Source: Topomyia yanbarensis (taxonomy: Eukaryota; Arthropoda; Insecta; Diptera; Culicidae). From it: a stretch of DNA of 64,000 nt. Shown here in pieces: positions 23,841-34,148 of this stretch. The notes below the pieces were generated by a model. It made no database searches, had not been told where the DNA came from, and worked only from the letters and a program-made list of their open reading frames with translations. A program made the position numbers and the translations under genes. The stretch is taken from positions 389,005,037-389,069,036 of the forward strand of contig NC_080672.1 in the NCBI RefSeq assembly GCF_030247195.1, in the 5' to 3' direction. Each line of letters begins with the position of its first letter. The stretch's first letter is position 1.

Positions 23841-24292
23841 TTGTTAGTTAAGCTGGGTCGGCGACCTCGCTATCCCTGAACCTTTGGCGGACAGGTTCAT
23901 CACATTTGCTCCGTTAGAATTTTTCTTATGTTTGTTGTTTTTGTCTTCTTGAATGCTTTTTGGGTCCCAACTCCAAACCGCTATCTACGCCTGTAATAAG
24001 TAGTCGCCTCATATGATCCCATGATTACATTTGCCAGTAGTGAGGTTACATGCAAGGGTTGACCCGGTCCTTCAAGGTGTATCGCATTCAACTAAGCCTA
24101 CTTACACCGACTACTTGGAGTACTTGGAGACCCACCAAAGTTTTATTGGGACAGGGGCAGCCATTACCATTAGCCCCCTCGTCTTTTCGGGGAAGTGTCA
24201 CCAATCGTGATTAGGGTAGTGGAATGACTTGGCTGTCGGTCTGTGGATAAATTTCGATGAAATACTTTTTCACATACGTGTTCTGCCACCAG

Positions 24293-24740
24293 TTACGCGG
24301 TTGCCAGTCGCTGCGCCAAACCTGCCTCAGCATGAACAGACCATTCACTCACTTTTCTGCGCTCGGCCTTTTTCGTTCCAACTAACCAATCACTAGTTAG
24401 TCGGTGCGTTTCTCGGTACGCCAAATTCCCTGTAGCCAACAGGCAATCAGGGTGGTTGAAGTCGAGACTGCGTTCCACTTCTCCACCGATTGACACAGCC
24501 GCTGAATAAGGGTATCAGGGGTTGTGTCCCAGCCACAGATGTCAAGCATTGCTCTTCTTTCGACGTCGAAACGAGGACATACAAACAGTATGTGTTCGGC
24601 AGTTTCGTCTACACCTGGGCTCAGGGCAGGCGGGGACCTCCGCGTGCCCGAACCTGTGGAGATACTGTCGGAAGCAGCCATGGCCTGACAGGAATTGTGT
24701 CAGATGGAAAAGAACTTCCCCATGGGGTCTGCCCACCCAG
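24293..24740 (-). pseudogene. C-terminal region of element B ORF2
   Basis: The overlapping frames read HLTQFLSGHGCFRQYLHRFG, then TAEHILFVCPRF, then SEWSVHAEAGLAQRLATA. These are the post-RT cysteine/histidine region and tail of R1-type ORF2 proteins, split across frames by indels. The last 20 codons recur on the plus strand at 36700-36755 in element C, showing that both belong to one family. Confidence 0.72.
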
Positions 24741-24998
24741 CTCGATATGTTAGCTCAGCCGGTGGGTCCACCTACCTTTCGAGGAATTATCCCACTCACG
24801 CTGTCATCTGGCGACCGAGGTCACCCTGGTGCGCTCGCGGGCTCCTCTATTTCCACGTAGCTCGAAGCACTCCTCATCTTCCCGGATGACCAGCCCGACT
24901 GGCATCATGCTCGCTATCACGCAGGATGCATCGTGTGACATCGTGCGGTAAGCAGATATCACTCTGAGGCACATCACGCGGTAGGTGCTCCCCAGTTT

Positions 24999-25688
24999 CT
25001 ACAGGTAACTGGTTACCCTCAGTGCTCTTGACCATGACGGGTCGCCGTACCTGAGGATAGATACGGCAACGCCTGCCAGTAGCCTACGTCTACGGTTACG
25101 TCGTCGGCAAAGCTTGATCTTGACCCCAGGAGGGAACTTCAGTCTCAGAACCCCGTCATACATGAGGTTCCTTAGCACCGGGCCTAGGATCGAGCCCTGC
25201 GGGACTCCGACGGTAATCGGAACCCTTTTCTGTCCGGCATCGGTCTCGTATAGCAGTACGCGGTTCTGGAAGTAGCTTTCCAGGATCCGGTACAGACCCA
25301 CCGGTAGGCTAAGCCGGTGTAACGAGAGCGCGATGGCATCCCAGCTTGCGCTGTTGAATGCGTTCTTCACGTCAAGTGTCACTAACGCACAGTATCGAAT
25401 ACCTCGCCTTTTCCGTTGGATCGCTATCTCGGCAGTATTTATCACTGAGTTGAGAGCGTCCACTGTGGACTTACCCTTCCGAAAGCCAAACTGGTTGCTT
25501 GACAGGCCGTCCGTACCTTCCGCGTACGGGGTTAGCCTGTTGAGGATAATCCTCTCAAGCAGTTTGCCAATCGTGTCGATCAGACATATTGGTCTGTACG
25601 CCGATGGGTCGCCTGGCGGCTTCCTGGGATTCGCCAAACGGCACCGATTTCTGCCTTTTCCATCTATCGGGGAAACGGCACTCGTCAA
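24999..25688 (-). pseudogene. Reverse transcriptase of element B, deleted after FADD
   Basis: Encodes YRPICLIDTIGKLLERIILN, QFGFRKGKSTVDAL, TLDVKNAFNSASWDAI, GVPQGSILGPVLRNLMYDG: the fingers and palm motifs of a non-LTR RT, well preserved. The catalytic FADD is present only after a one-base frame change near 25110. Immediately after it the sequence jumps to RRRLLAGVAVSILRYG, which in related proteins lies about 100 residues further on. The thumb is therefore deleted, with a short GTAGACGTAG-like word at the join. It overlaps the preceding endonuclease frame in a different phase. Confidence 0.85.
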
Positions 25689-27228
25689 GGCACCTCTGAA
25701 TAGCTAGCCTGAACATGTTCGGGTTCGCTATGATCGCTGCCTTGAGAGCGCTGTTTGGAACTCCATCCGGCCCTGGAGCTTTGTTCATTGCTAGGGATTT
25801 AGCCACTGCGAGTAGTTCTTCATTCGTCACCGGAGCCACCATTTCGGCCGTGCCCGCACTCTCTCGTAGTGCAGGTGGCCAGGGGCTTGTGGCTCGAGAC
25901 GGGAAGAGTACTTCGATAATCGTTGCCAATCGGTCCGGAGACCGTTCTGGGGGTGAAGAGCCCCCTTTGGTCTTGGCCATCACGATCCTGTAGGCGCCAC
26001 CCCACGGATTCGCGTTGGCACTCTCGCACAGGTTGTCGAAACACGCTCTCTTGCTGCTTTTAATGGCCTTGTTGAGGGCCAATTTCGCAGCTCGAAACAC
26101 TTCACGGCGGTTCTCTCTTGCGTCCTCGGTGCGTGCTCTTTGCATCCTACGTCTAGCTCTGGGGCAGGCAGACCGTAGAGCTGCAATCTCGGCACTCCAC
26201 CAGTATACCGGGCATCTGCCGTTTCTTGGCAGGGTTTTTCTCGGCATAGTGGCGTCGCACGCGCCTGATAGAACAGCTACCAGCGCATCCCCACTTAGAC
26301 TGTCGGTGTTGGCCTCCAGTCCCTGGGCCGCGGTGAAAGCTTCGCTGTTGAAGTGATTGGACTTCCACCCGCGTACCTGACAGGGATCTCCCGCCCTCGG
26401 ATGCTGCACACCATAGTTGATCCTAAAGCGGATTGCTAAATGATCGCTATGGGTGTAGCTTTCATCTACCCTCCGTTCCATGCCTGGAACCAGACTCGGA
26501 CTGGCAAATGTTACGTTAATCCACGCCTCCATCCCGTTTCTACGGAATGTACTAGCGGAGCCATTGTTAGCTAGCACAGTATCGAGTTTCGCAAGCGCCT
26601 CCATTAGCGCTTGGCCCCTGCTATTTGTACAGCGGCTGCCCCACTCCACTGCCCAAGCGTTAAAGTCTATGACTACCGGTTTCCGGCCCACTAGGTCTGA
26701 CAAGAGCCTGTCGATCATCTGGTTGAATTGTTCTATGGGCCACCTTGGTGGAGCGTAGCAGCTACAATAGAACACACTACTGATCTTGGCAATTGCAACA
26801 CCCTCGGCGGAGGGGTGTATTACCTCTTGAACCGGGAACCGTCCCGTTGTACAGATTGCCACCATCCCAGACCCGTTCAACACCCAATTGCCGTTGCCTG
26901 CAGGGATGTTGTACGGGTCGGATAGGAGGGCGACATCTGTCCTCGACTCAGAGACCGACAGCGCTTTAGTACAACCCCGCTCCTTATGCCCCTCCTCGCC
27001 GCAGCGACGACATAGTTTGCTTGTGTCTGTACCCTTACATTCGTACGACTTATGGCCGGACTCAAGGCACCGATAGCACCTATCCACTGAAGGCGGCTGG
27101 GGTATGCTAATTGGGCATACTGACCAGCCGATCCTAAGTTTACCTATCACGGTAACCTTTTTGGCATCTGCTTTCAGTAGCCTGAGGTAGGTTACTTGCG
27201 TGCCGGAGGGTCCCCCTCTCAAGCGCAC
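25555..27228 (-). pseudogene. Fused ORF1 CCHC knuckles and ORF2 endonuclease of element B
   Basis: One open frame of 557 residues. Residues about 52-90 hold two CCHC zinc knuckles, CYRCLESGHKSYEC and CRRCGEEGHKERGC (both CX2CX4HX4C). Without a stop it continues into an APE-type endonuclease: SRTDVALLSDPYNIPAG, FYCSCYAPPRWP, VVIDFNAWAVEWGS, then YTHSDHLAI. It runs on to NKAPGPDGVPNSALKA, the RT lead-in. In this family the knuckles end ORF1 and the nuclease starts a separate ORF2, so the joint at about residue 92 marks a deletion of the ORF1 stop, the spacer and the nuclease N-terminus. The usual E of the nuclease (EP) is D here (SDP). Confidence 0.85.
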
Positions 27229-27244
27229 AGAGGCCCGCTCAATT

Positions 27245-28319
27245 GTTACGTCGCATTGTTCCTTGCGACAACATCGTCTGCAGTAGTGAACTCGTCCAGT
27301 TGTTCAGACTGGAGAGTCATTTCCGCCCCTAACGACCTCACCTAGGCGCCTTCACCCAGCACCTCTTGGGCCAAGGCCTTATAGACTGCACTGGATTGTG
27401 CGCCTCGCTTCAGCACCAAAAGCATTTCGCCTGCATTGGTGCGTCTCACGCTGCGCACGTCTTTCCCGTGGGCCGAGAGGCTTTCGGTCGCCCTCATCGA
27501 CTTTAGGACGTCGGCATATTTGTCCTTGTCGGTCTTTAACCACAAGGCCTGGCCTCTGTCCTTGGCCTTCTTCGCGGGCCGCGGTGCATCCGGCTTCTTC
27601 CTAGCGACTAGCGTCCAAGGGTTTACGCCCCCCTGTCCCGGTTGCACCGAGTACCTGGTACCTCTCTACCCGGCGGGGTCATTTTCGCCCCGGTTAACCT
27701 CGACCAAACGGCGTTTTGCCATGACGGTTACACGCCGTATGGTGTTGGTTTTTGCACCCTCGCCTGGTGACTTCCTAGGGCGCTTCGCGATCGACGTCGT
27801 CTTGCGCTTGCCCTTGCCTTTGCCCTTCGAGGGGAACTCAGCCGCCGCTTCGAGCGACAAGGCTGCTCCATAGAAGGGTAAGGGGGAGGCCCCTGTCTGG
27901 GTACCTATGTCGGTCTTCTCTCTTCCCTTCCCTCTTGGAGGCCACTGTCTGGGTTCCTCTGTCGGACTTCTCCAGACATTACACCCTCTTGGCGTAAGCC
28001 TGCTGTTCCTGTCTTGCGACACGAACAGCCTTCCGGAGCACCAGCAGGCTTTGTTTCAGCTCCTTGCTGATGTTTTGCTTCGCGCCAGTGAACTCGATTA
28101 TTGCATCGAGCTGCTCCACCACTGCGCATCGCGGTTAGTGGCCCGTCCAGCGCATTGGTAGGGGTATTTTCTACCACTGCTGGGGGGTCACTGGTGCTGT
28201 CGGATGCAGCACTCGTCGCTCCACTACTCTCCCCACGGGGGAGACCTCGCCAAACCACCTCTAGCAAAGGGGCTCGGCACCTCCGTTTTTTGATTTTTGT
28301 TTTTGTTTACTTCACTCAT
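27245..28319 (-). pseudogene. Gag-like ORF1 of element B, frameshifted
   Basis: The likely start is the ATG at 28319 (MSEVNKNKNQKTEVPSPFAR), which meets a stop within about 30 codons unless the frame shifts. Later pieces at 28267-27905, 28022-27666 and 27647-27342 carry basic, glycine- and lysine-rich sequence, then ALWLKTDKDKYADVLKSM and MLLVLKRGAQSSAVYKAL, typical of the domain ahead of the knuckles in R1-type ORF1. Their product would bind element RNA. At least two frameshifts are needed to read through. Confidence 0.7.
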
Positions 28320-28659
28320 ATTGATTCCCACGAGTTGCGCGAGAAAGAAAGGTCCGCCACGCCAGAGCTCCGCAGTAACGTGGTAAGGGACGCTTACTGT
28401 GGGGGTTGCCCAGGTACCACAGAGGCTCCGTTAACGATCGAGCATCTTTTTCACCTCCTCGATCACTCATCCCTTCGGCACGGGTCGCTTCACGCCTTGG
28501 AATTGGGGTTATGACCTATTTTGCTTTACGTGGTGACCGCGGCCCAGATCATCACAACCATCCTCCTTTACCAGGGCTTTGGACCTGTAGCTCTGGTTCT
28601 CAATAGTTCCAAGTACGTAGTTTATTACAGACATGCTACTATTGAGATCCGTCATTCGC

Positions 28660-29240
28660 TAGCGGAGTTTATGTCTGTGGGTATGTATGTATGTATGTAT
28701 GTATGTATGTATCAAAAAAGGTCACTCATTTTTCTCAATAATGGCTGGACCGATCTGCATAAACGTAGTCTCAGCCCCTCGGCCGTTATTGAATTTTGTG
28801 TCGATCGGAATTTCGAGGTCGGAATTGCAAGTTGAAGAATATGACCACACAGAAATTTTCCATAAAAGCTATGAAACGAAAATGATGCAAAATTTATTAA
28901 CCTTCCGGAAGTCGCGCAAATGGTCCACTGAACGAACAGTCGCTGGTGCGCTAAGACGATTTCGCTAGATTTTCAGAGCAGCGTGCACTCAGTGCACTAG
29001 CTCGACTTCCGGAAGGTTACAATCGGTGCAAAATTATTTTGATTTGCCAGTCTAGATAAATAATGGCTAACCAAAGTCGTTTTGACCACATTGACTACCT
29101 ACGACGCTTCCTGAGTTCATAGAAGCAGCAGTCTTTAAAATGCATGAAACATCAAGATATAATGTAATTTCTAAAAAGAAATGTGACGAAAAATTACTTT
29201 TCTGGATTCTGGCACATTTTTGCCTTTCTTACATAGAAAA
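28660..29240 (+). repeat. Medium-repetitive element with GTAT microsatellite
   Basis: A (GTAT)n tract at about 28681-28711 is followed by GTCACTCATTTTTCTCA and ATGGCTGGACCGATCTGC, as in the copy at 13.7 kb; the end near 29210 repeats TCTGGCACATTTTTGCCTTT. It is interrupted by the small MITE at 28898-29018. Confidence 0.7.
28898..29018. mobile_element. 121-bp MITE with 17-bp perfect inverted ends
   Basis: Starts TAACCTTCCGGAAGTCG and ends with its exact reverse complement. The left flank is consistent with a TTAA duplication (28897-28900), while the right reads TTAC (29017-29020), so the duplication is either TA or a mutated TTAA. Internal sequence contains GTGCACTCAGTGCACT, itself nearly palindromic. 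It lies within the GTAT-bearing repeat, so it is the later insertion. Confidence 0.8.
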
Positions 29241-29249
29241 GTTTTATCG

Positions 29250-31071
29250 TCGACACGTAACTCATCAACTACGTGGCCTCCGACCCTTGGTCGAAGGCGT
29301 TTAAGGATTAAAATAAAATAACGCGATTTCCATATGAACCAATTATATCCATTTATAAACATTATAATTATATTTCTGAGAATTTCTACGAAATATATAA
29401 AAAGACATCGACCTAACACACAACACATCCGACTCGTTTTTGGAACATCCCTAGCCAGACCAGCAACCATCGAGCACCCTGATGGTCAAAACGCTGTGCC
29501 ATACCAAACCGCTCGATTCGGTGAACCCGTTTACGGAACGGGCTCGCAAAAATACAATGAAAATATATGAATCTAATTTCATTTACATGCCATCGCCACC
29601 GTTTTGAAAGACCGGCCGGCTGCCAGCCAGCTATAAAATGCCACTTGAAGAGCTGCCACCGGTTCTAGTTCATTCCATATGCGATGTTCGTTTGTTAGGT
29701 GTGGAGGAGGGGGGTCGTTTAACTAAACTTAGCAAAAGCCCCGAGTGGTGGCTGCCAGAAATTATAAACGACATCGTATGTGCACGGCTTCGGTTGTGGA
29801 TTTCAGAGGCAAACGGTCAAACGTTTGTGTGCCAAATGCAGCCTTTCGAAGGTAGTGCTGTCATCATTGTCTCTGCAGCGGGCGTTGGTGCCGCCAGTTA
29901 ACATCAATTCAATACAGCATCTGAACCCTAGCCAGTTGTACGGTATGAAACAGAATTTTTATTCGATTTCGATTCTCCGAATGACGCCCGGTTGCGATAG
30001 TCTGCAGATATATCGGAGTTATACACTTCATATTTAAAATTTTTAATGAAGCATGTAGTCAAACTGTTGTGCAACTGAGAGGCTTACCTAATACCAATAA
30101 TACTAAGAACATATTCAAAAATCCAATTAAAACGCTCCTATCAAAATTGACTCATCATGCTTCGCTATGGAAAATTTCGAATCCCTCCCAATGAACCTAT
30201 AAAAGTATTTGCCAATTGCTATTCGACATTCCATTTGACACGAAACCACTTCCAAGAATCGAAAAGCCAAAGCGAAAAGTTAATGAAGCCTGTCAGGTCA
30301 CAAAACACACAAACGACTCAATATTCATTCCTTCGAGAGTTCTCTCTATTCATAGCAATGTGACAGCCCATCCCGACTCGACGCCCTCCTCGCGGAAGTT
30401 GACATTCTTTCCTAGTTGGACTTCCTTTCTGGACCTGCCGAAAGTTTTTTTAGCCGCTATTGTCGGTGGAAGTTCAGATTTTCAAATTACTTGTTTCTTT
30501 CAGTCACCCGCCCGCACATCCACAACTTATTTGGGTGGAAAGGTGAACCTGTGAAACAATATCCAATTTAAAAATGCTCTATAAAGCGACCGGGTGCCCC
30601 CAAAATTATGATTTCGGCAACCTTCCCGTGTAGGAGAGCTCCATCAACGACAGCCGGTGCCTGCGGAGAAAGGAAGGAGGAATTGCGCTGATAACAGATT
30701 TACATCTTGGCGGCTTTGGTGGGAGTATTCTCGCTTTATATTGCCACTAAGTTGTTTTGGGGGAACTTTTTATCGGAGTGAAAAACTTTCTCTTGTATTA
30801 TTGACATTATATCAGTTTGCGGTTGATTTGATGTTGAACACTTGTTATTTAAATATAATTGAGCGGCGATTGATTTGAAATATGGTACTATTCCCTATTT
30901 TTTCCCAGTAGAAAAGTATAGCAAAATAAAATCAAATTAGTGTCCGATACGAGTTCAATTAACTAATTGTCAGTCCTTTTTTTTGCTTGTTAACTATTTA
31001 GGATGATTGTCTTAATGTATTTCTGCAGGATTAAAGTCTCAATAATGTCTGCAAAATAACCCATTAGAATG
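29250..31071. other. Intergenic, no recognisable gene
   Basis: Frames of 60 to 112 codons show no known domain. A TATAAAA at 29632-29638 is followed by TCATTC about 40 bases on and by an 87-codon frame starting at 29638, but the spacing is too long for a convincing core promoter. Nothing else is supported. Confidence 0.4.
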
Positions 31072-31717
31072 TAGGGTGGATGAGCCAGTTATGGCACTAG
31101 TTAAGCATAACGAAAGTGTTTGGTCCTTCACTGTTGTAAATGTACCACGCTAAATTACAATCTATATCATTTTAGAAAGATCTGAGAGTTCTTAACAAGA
31201 ATTTGTCTTAGATTTAACCGATTTTTCTCCGAAAAAGTTTTTAATGTGACGTCAAAACTTTGTCTCTTGCTCCAGTTATGGCACCAAGTGTTACTTCGTT
31301 GGCCCTAATAGTGCTCCATTTGTTGACACTATTATTATCTCGGAGATGTATTAGTCGGTGTTTGCAATACTTAAAGTTTAATAGAAATCGTATTATATTC
31401 AGAGGCTATACATGAAATTTGTACGGGTCTGAACTCAGATTTAGGAAATACGGGTTGATAAGTGCGCCCACGGATAACCTTTTCATAAACCAGTACATAC
31501 TAAACAAACTAATGGTTGAAAGTCTATTCATATGAGCTAGAATTACACGTTTACTTAACTGCCGATCTACGCATGATTGTCCCATGTGTATCCCATGACA
31601 CAAATCCCCGACTTCATACGGGGAACACGCCATTTGAGCCAATATATCTGATTCCAGATTCCCACAGCACATGAGACATGCGTATAGCAGTAGTTAATTG
31701 GTGGGCAAAATAGACCA

Positions 31718-33499
31718 CTAGGTCACGTTGACTACTTTAGACGGTTCTGGACGACTTTGTAGTGAATTTAATGTACAATAAAACATTTTTTCCATTATAG
31801 GTAGTGAGTTCATATATTTGGCATGTTTTATTATGTAATTACATTTTTTTATCTTTTTCAACCTACGCTCTTCTTTTTCCCGTTTTATATCTTCTCTCTT
31901 TCGTTTGCGTTCTTCTGTTTTAAGTTTTTTTTCATTTTCACGATGAATTTTTAACTTATTGCGTTGAGCTGCTCGCAGTTTCTTTGCTTCTTCTGTTTTA
32001 ATTTTTTCTTCTTCTTTGAAGTGTATTTCATCCAGTCGCTCCTTAGCCGTTAAGACTGGATGAAATTGTTTTTTGTAATTCCTGTGCTTTCCACTACGGC
32101 GCGGTAATGGTGGCACCTTCAGAAAATCTGAAAAACTCTTCTTTCGTTTCGCATTTTGTACTTTAGATGTTTGTCGAAGGGCGTTAGACATATTTTCCTG
32201 CGCATATTGTGGCGAGATGTTTCCAGTTTGTTCGACAGCGTTGTGCCTTTCAGCAACGGTACATTTATCAGACGATGTTGGTGGAGATGCGATTCTGACA
32301 TCGTTGATAAAAAAAAACGAATGATACGTTCCTCTCGATTAAGATCAGCTACATCGCCTTGAGTTTTTTGTAATGTCTGGCTACCGATCATGTCCACTGC
32401 TTGAATAATATTTTCTACAGAGATAGAAACAAACTTTGACATTGGCATAGCTGGGTCTTGAATTACTGAAGAAATACTTTGATTTGGTGTTGTTGGAGGA
32501 GCATGAGGTACTACGTCCGGTGCTGTGTTTCCACCAAGAGAAATGTTTTGTCGTTGTGCAAGACACTTGGAGTAATCAACACTATCCGGGTTAAAAGGAT
32601 ACAAACCACAAACGCGAAATCCATTTTTGATACTCTGTGCCTTTATTCCGTGTTCAACAGTTTTAGCTAAAGCTAGTCCAAAATGCGGTAAAGTGAGAAC
32701 TTCTCCATAATGGTTCAATCGCCAGTCTTCAACCACCCGCCTCCATTGATCTTTAAGAGGTTTGAACACGGCCACATCGGCTGGCTGGGTAATGTGCGTA
32801 GTGTTCGGGTAGAGCGATATTAGAATAATATCTAATGATTGGCATAAGTCTTCCACTTCGGATGCAAATAAAACGATGTTTCATCGCCGTTGAAAATGCG
32901 GGATGGGTCAAGCAGCAATTCAAAAAGATCATTCCTCAATAACCAATCCTTCGTTGCCGAGAACCAACCTCGAATATCAGATTCGCTGACCCGTCCGCTG
33001 GCAGCTGTTATAGCTTCCGGAGTACGCAGGGAAAATCCTGGATTCCTGCGCATAAATGATTCAAACCATTTCCTTCCTAAACACCAATAATCAATATATA
33101 GCCTTCATATTTTTTGTAATATGTGCTGACCTGGACGATTGTTTTTAAATGGCGTTGGCCGTTGAACTGATGCGACAAATTCATTCACTTTAAAGAGCAA
33201 GGTTGTCCGGAAAACCGGAAAACCCCTATCTTGCATGTCAGTCAACCACCTATTTTCCCCTCCTCCTCCATCGTTAGTACAGATTTTGGCCCTGAAGTAT
33301 TTTTATTCTGCCAGTGGCCACTGAGGCGGTACCGGACCGTAGAAACGGGAATACCGTATTGCTTGCATGCGGCATACCTCGTCATGCCATTGCGTATTCG
33401 ATTTATGCACATTTGTACCGCATCTTCCGGGTACCGCGCAGCTTTTATCTTGGCACACTTCCCCATTTTGCTGTAGAAGTAAAATAAGGATCCATCCAC
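31718..33499 (-). pseudogene. pogo-type transposase with Psq helix-turn-helix, broken
   Basis: N-terminal piece (33499-33242): YPEDAVQMCINRIRNGMTRY, AACKQYGIPVSTVRYRLSG, a Psq-type helix-turn-helix that would bind the element ends. Next comes VNEFVASVQRPTPFKNNRPG in a shifted frame. After a probable intron follows RKWFESFMRRNPGFSLRTPE and IFNGDETSFYLHPK, with the first catalytic D. The sequence then jumps to EDLCQSLDIILISLYPN and HITQPADVAVFKPL, with the third catalytic D, so the middle of the DDE domain with the second D is missing. The C-terminus is a long lysine/glutamate-rich tail. Lesions: a frameshift near 33250, an out-of-frame deletion near 32865 and a frameshift near 32170. Confidence 0.85.
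33077..33130 (-). other. Probable 54-bp intron in the pogo-type transposase
   Basis: On the minus strand the segment starts GTCAGC and ends TTTAG. Splicing it out joins NNRPG to RKWFESFMRR in frame, restoring the expected continuity between the helix-turn-helix region and the DDE domain; unspliced, the frame stops in TGA. Insect introns of 50 to 70 bases are common. Confidence 0.6.
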
Positions 33500-34148
33500 G
33501 GAATGATATATAGTGGTTTAGGTACTTACCGCGACGATTTACAACGGAATTTGATGCTAAACAGTTTCCGCAACAAACAAATATGTGAAAAGAACTTTAC
33601 ACCTATGGCTCACAAGTAAATGTTTACCAGTTTGACACCGCAATATAGAGTGAAAATTTCAACGGTCACTAGATTAAAAGCCCGGGAGCATCGGAAAAAT
33701 CAATTCGCGCAAGCTAAGGCCAAATAAAGCACATACCAAATTGATGCACCAGTTCTTCGCCCTATTAAAAACTATAGTAAAACATACGAAACAATTTAAA
33801 AAAATAATATCATAGTAATATCTATGCATTATACATTATATATATATATGTATTTAATGTATTGAGTGCTTGCATATTTCCGTTAAAATTAAGTGAAACA
33901 AAATGTATAGTTTTTAGCTCTACAGTTAGGAACATTGCTGATTTGTGAAGGTTTGTATTTGAAATGAATTATGCATCGTTCAACGTGAATGTTTCAAAGT
34001 GAAACTTTGGGAATCAATGTGAAACAAGTTTATATGTTAATATTAGTTTAGGAAATACTCTGGTCTGACTCCTATTTTTGTTAAATGCTAGTTAGATCCA
34101 CTAGTGCGAAGAACTGGGGCTAATGCCATGACTGGCTCACTCACCCTA

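Larger units (their letters stand above)
19061..24140 (-). mobile_element. Non-LTR retrotransposon A (R1-like), degenerate
   Basis: On the minus strand a gag-like start lies near 23840, followed by endonuclease fragments (22630 to 21935), reverse transcriptase fragments (21363 to 20524), a GC-rich repeat region (about 20060-19600) and a 3' tail near 19370-19090. The tail resembles the one at 37160-37340 on the plus strand (CCG..AGGTAGT.CC.GGGAGGAAT). All frames are broken by stops, indels and gaps. The 3' end of retrotransposon B abuts its 5' side. Boundaries are approximate. Confidence 0.7.
24141..28520 (-). mobile_element. Non-LTR retrotransposon B (R1-like), degenerate
   Basis: Minus strand, 5' to 3': leader (28520-28320), ORF1 from the ATG at 28319, CCHC knuckles near 27060-26960, endonuclease, RT, a C-terminal cysteine region (24740-24540) and a 3' end near 24150 with AATAAA. 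The element is nearly full length but has frameshifts in ORF1, a deletion fusing ORF1 to ORF2, a deletion after the RT catalytic box and further frameshifts. It sits directly upstream (in minus-strand sense) of element A, in the same orientation. Confidence 0.78.
31074..34146 (-). mobile_element. pogo/Tigger-type DNA transposon, 3.07 kb, both ends present
   Basis: The ends are inverted and TA-flanked. Left: GGGTGGATGAGCCAGTTATG from 31074. Right, reading inward from 34146: GGGTGAGTGAGCCAGTCATG. About 25 of 29 terminal bases match. A TA dinucleotide flanks each side (31072-31073, 34147-34148). Terminus-like words recur just inside (CCAGTTATGGCACCA near 31272; GCACCAGTTCTTCGCC near 33750 against GCGAAGAACTGGGGC near 34106). 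The minus strand carries a broken pogo-type transposase. Confidence 0.85.

Noticed and set aside
27398..28161. Plus-strand frames over 60 codons in the 27-28 kb region
   Set aside because: They are antisense shadows of the GC-rich gag region of the minus-strand retrotransposon.
29638..29901. An 87-codon frame beginning just after TATAAAA as a small gene
   Set aside because: The ATG overlaps the TATA element, so it could not lie within the transcript.
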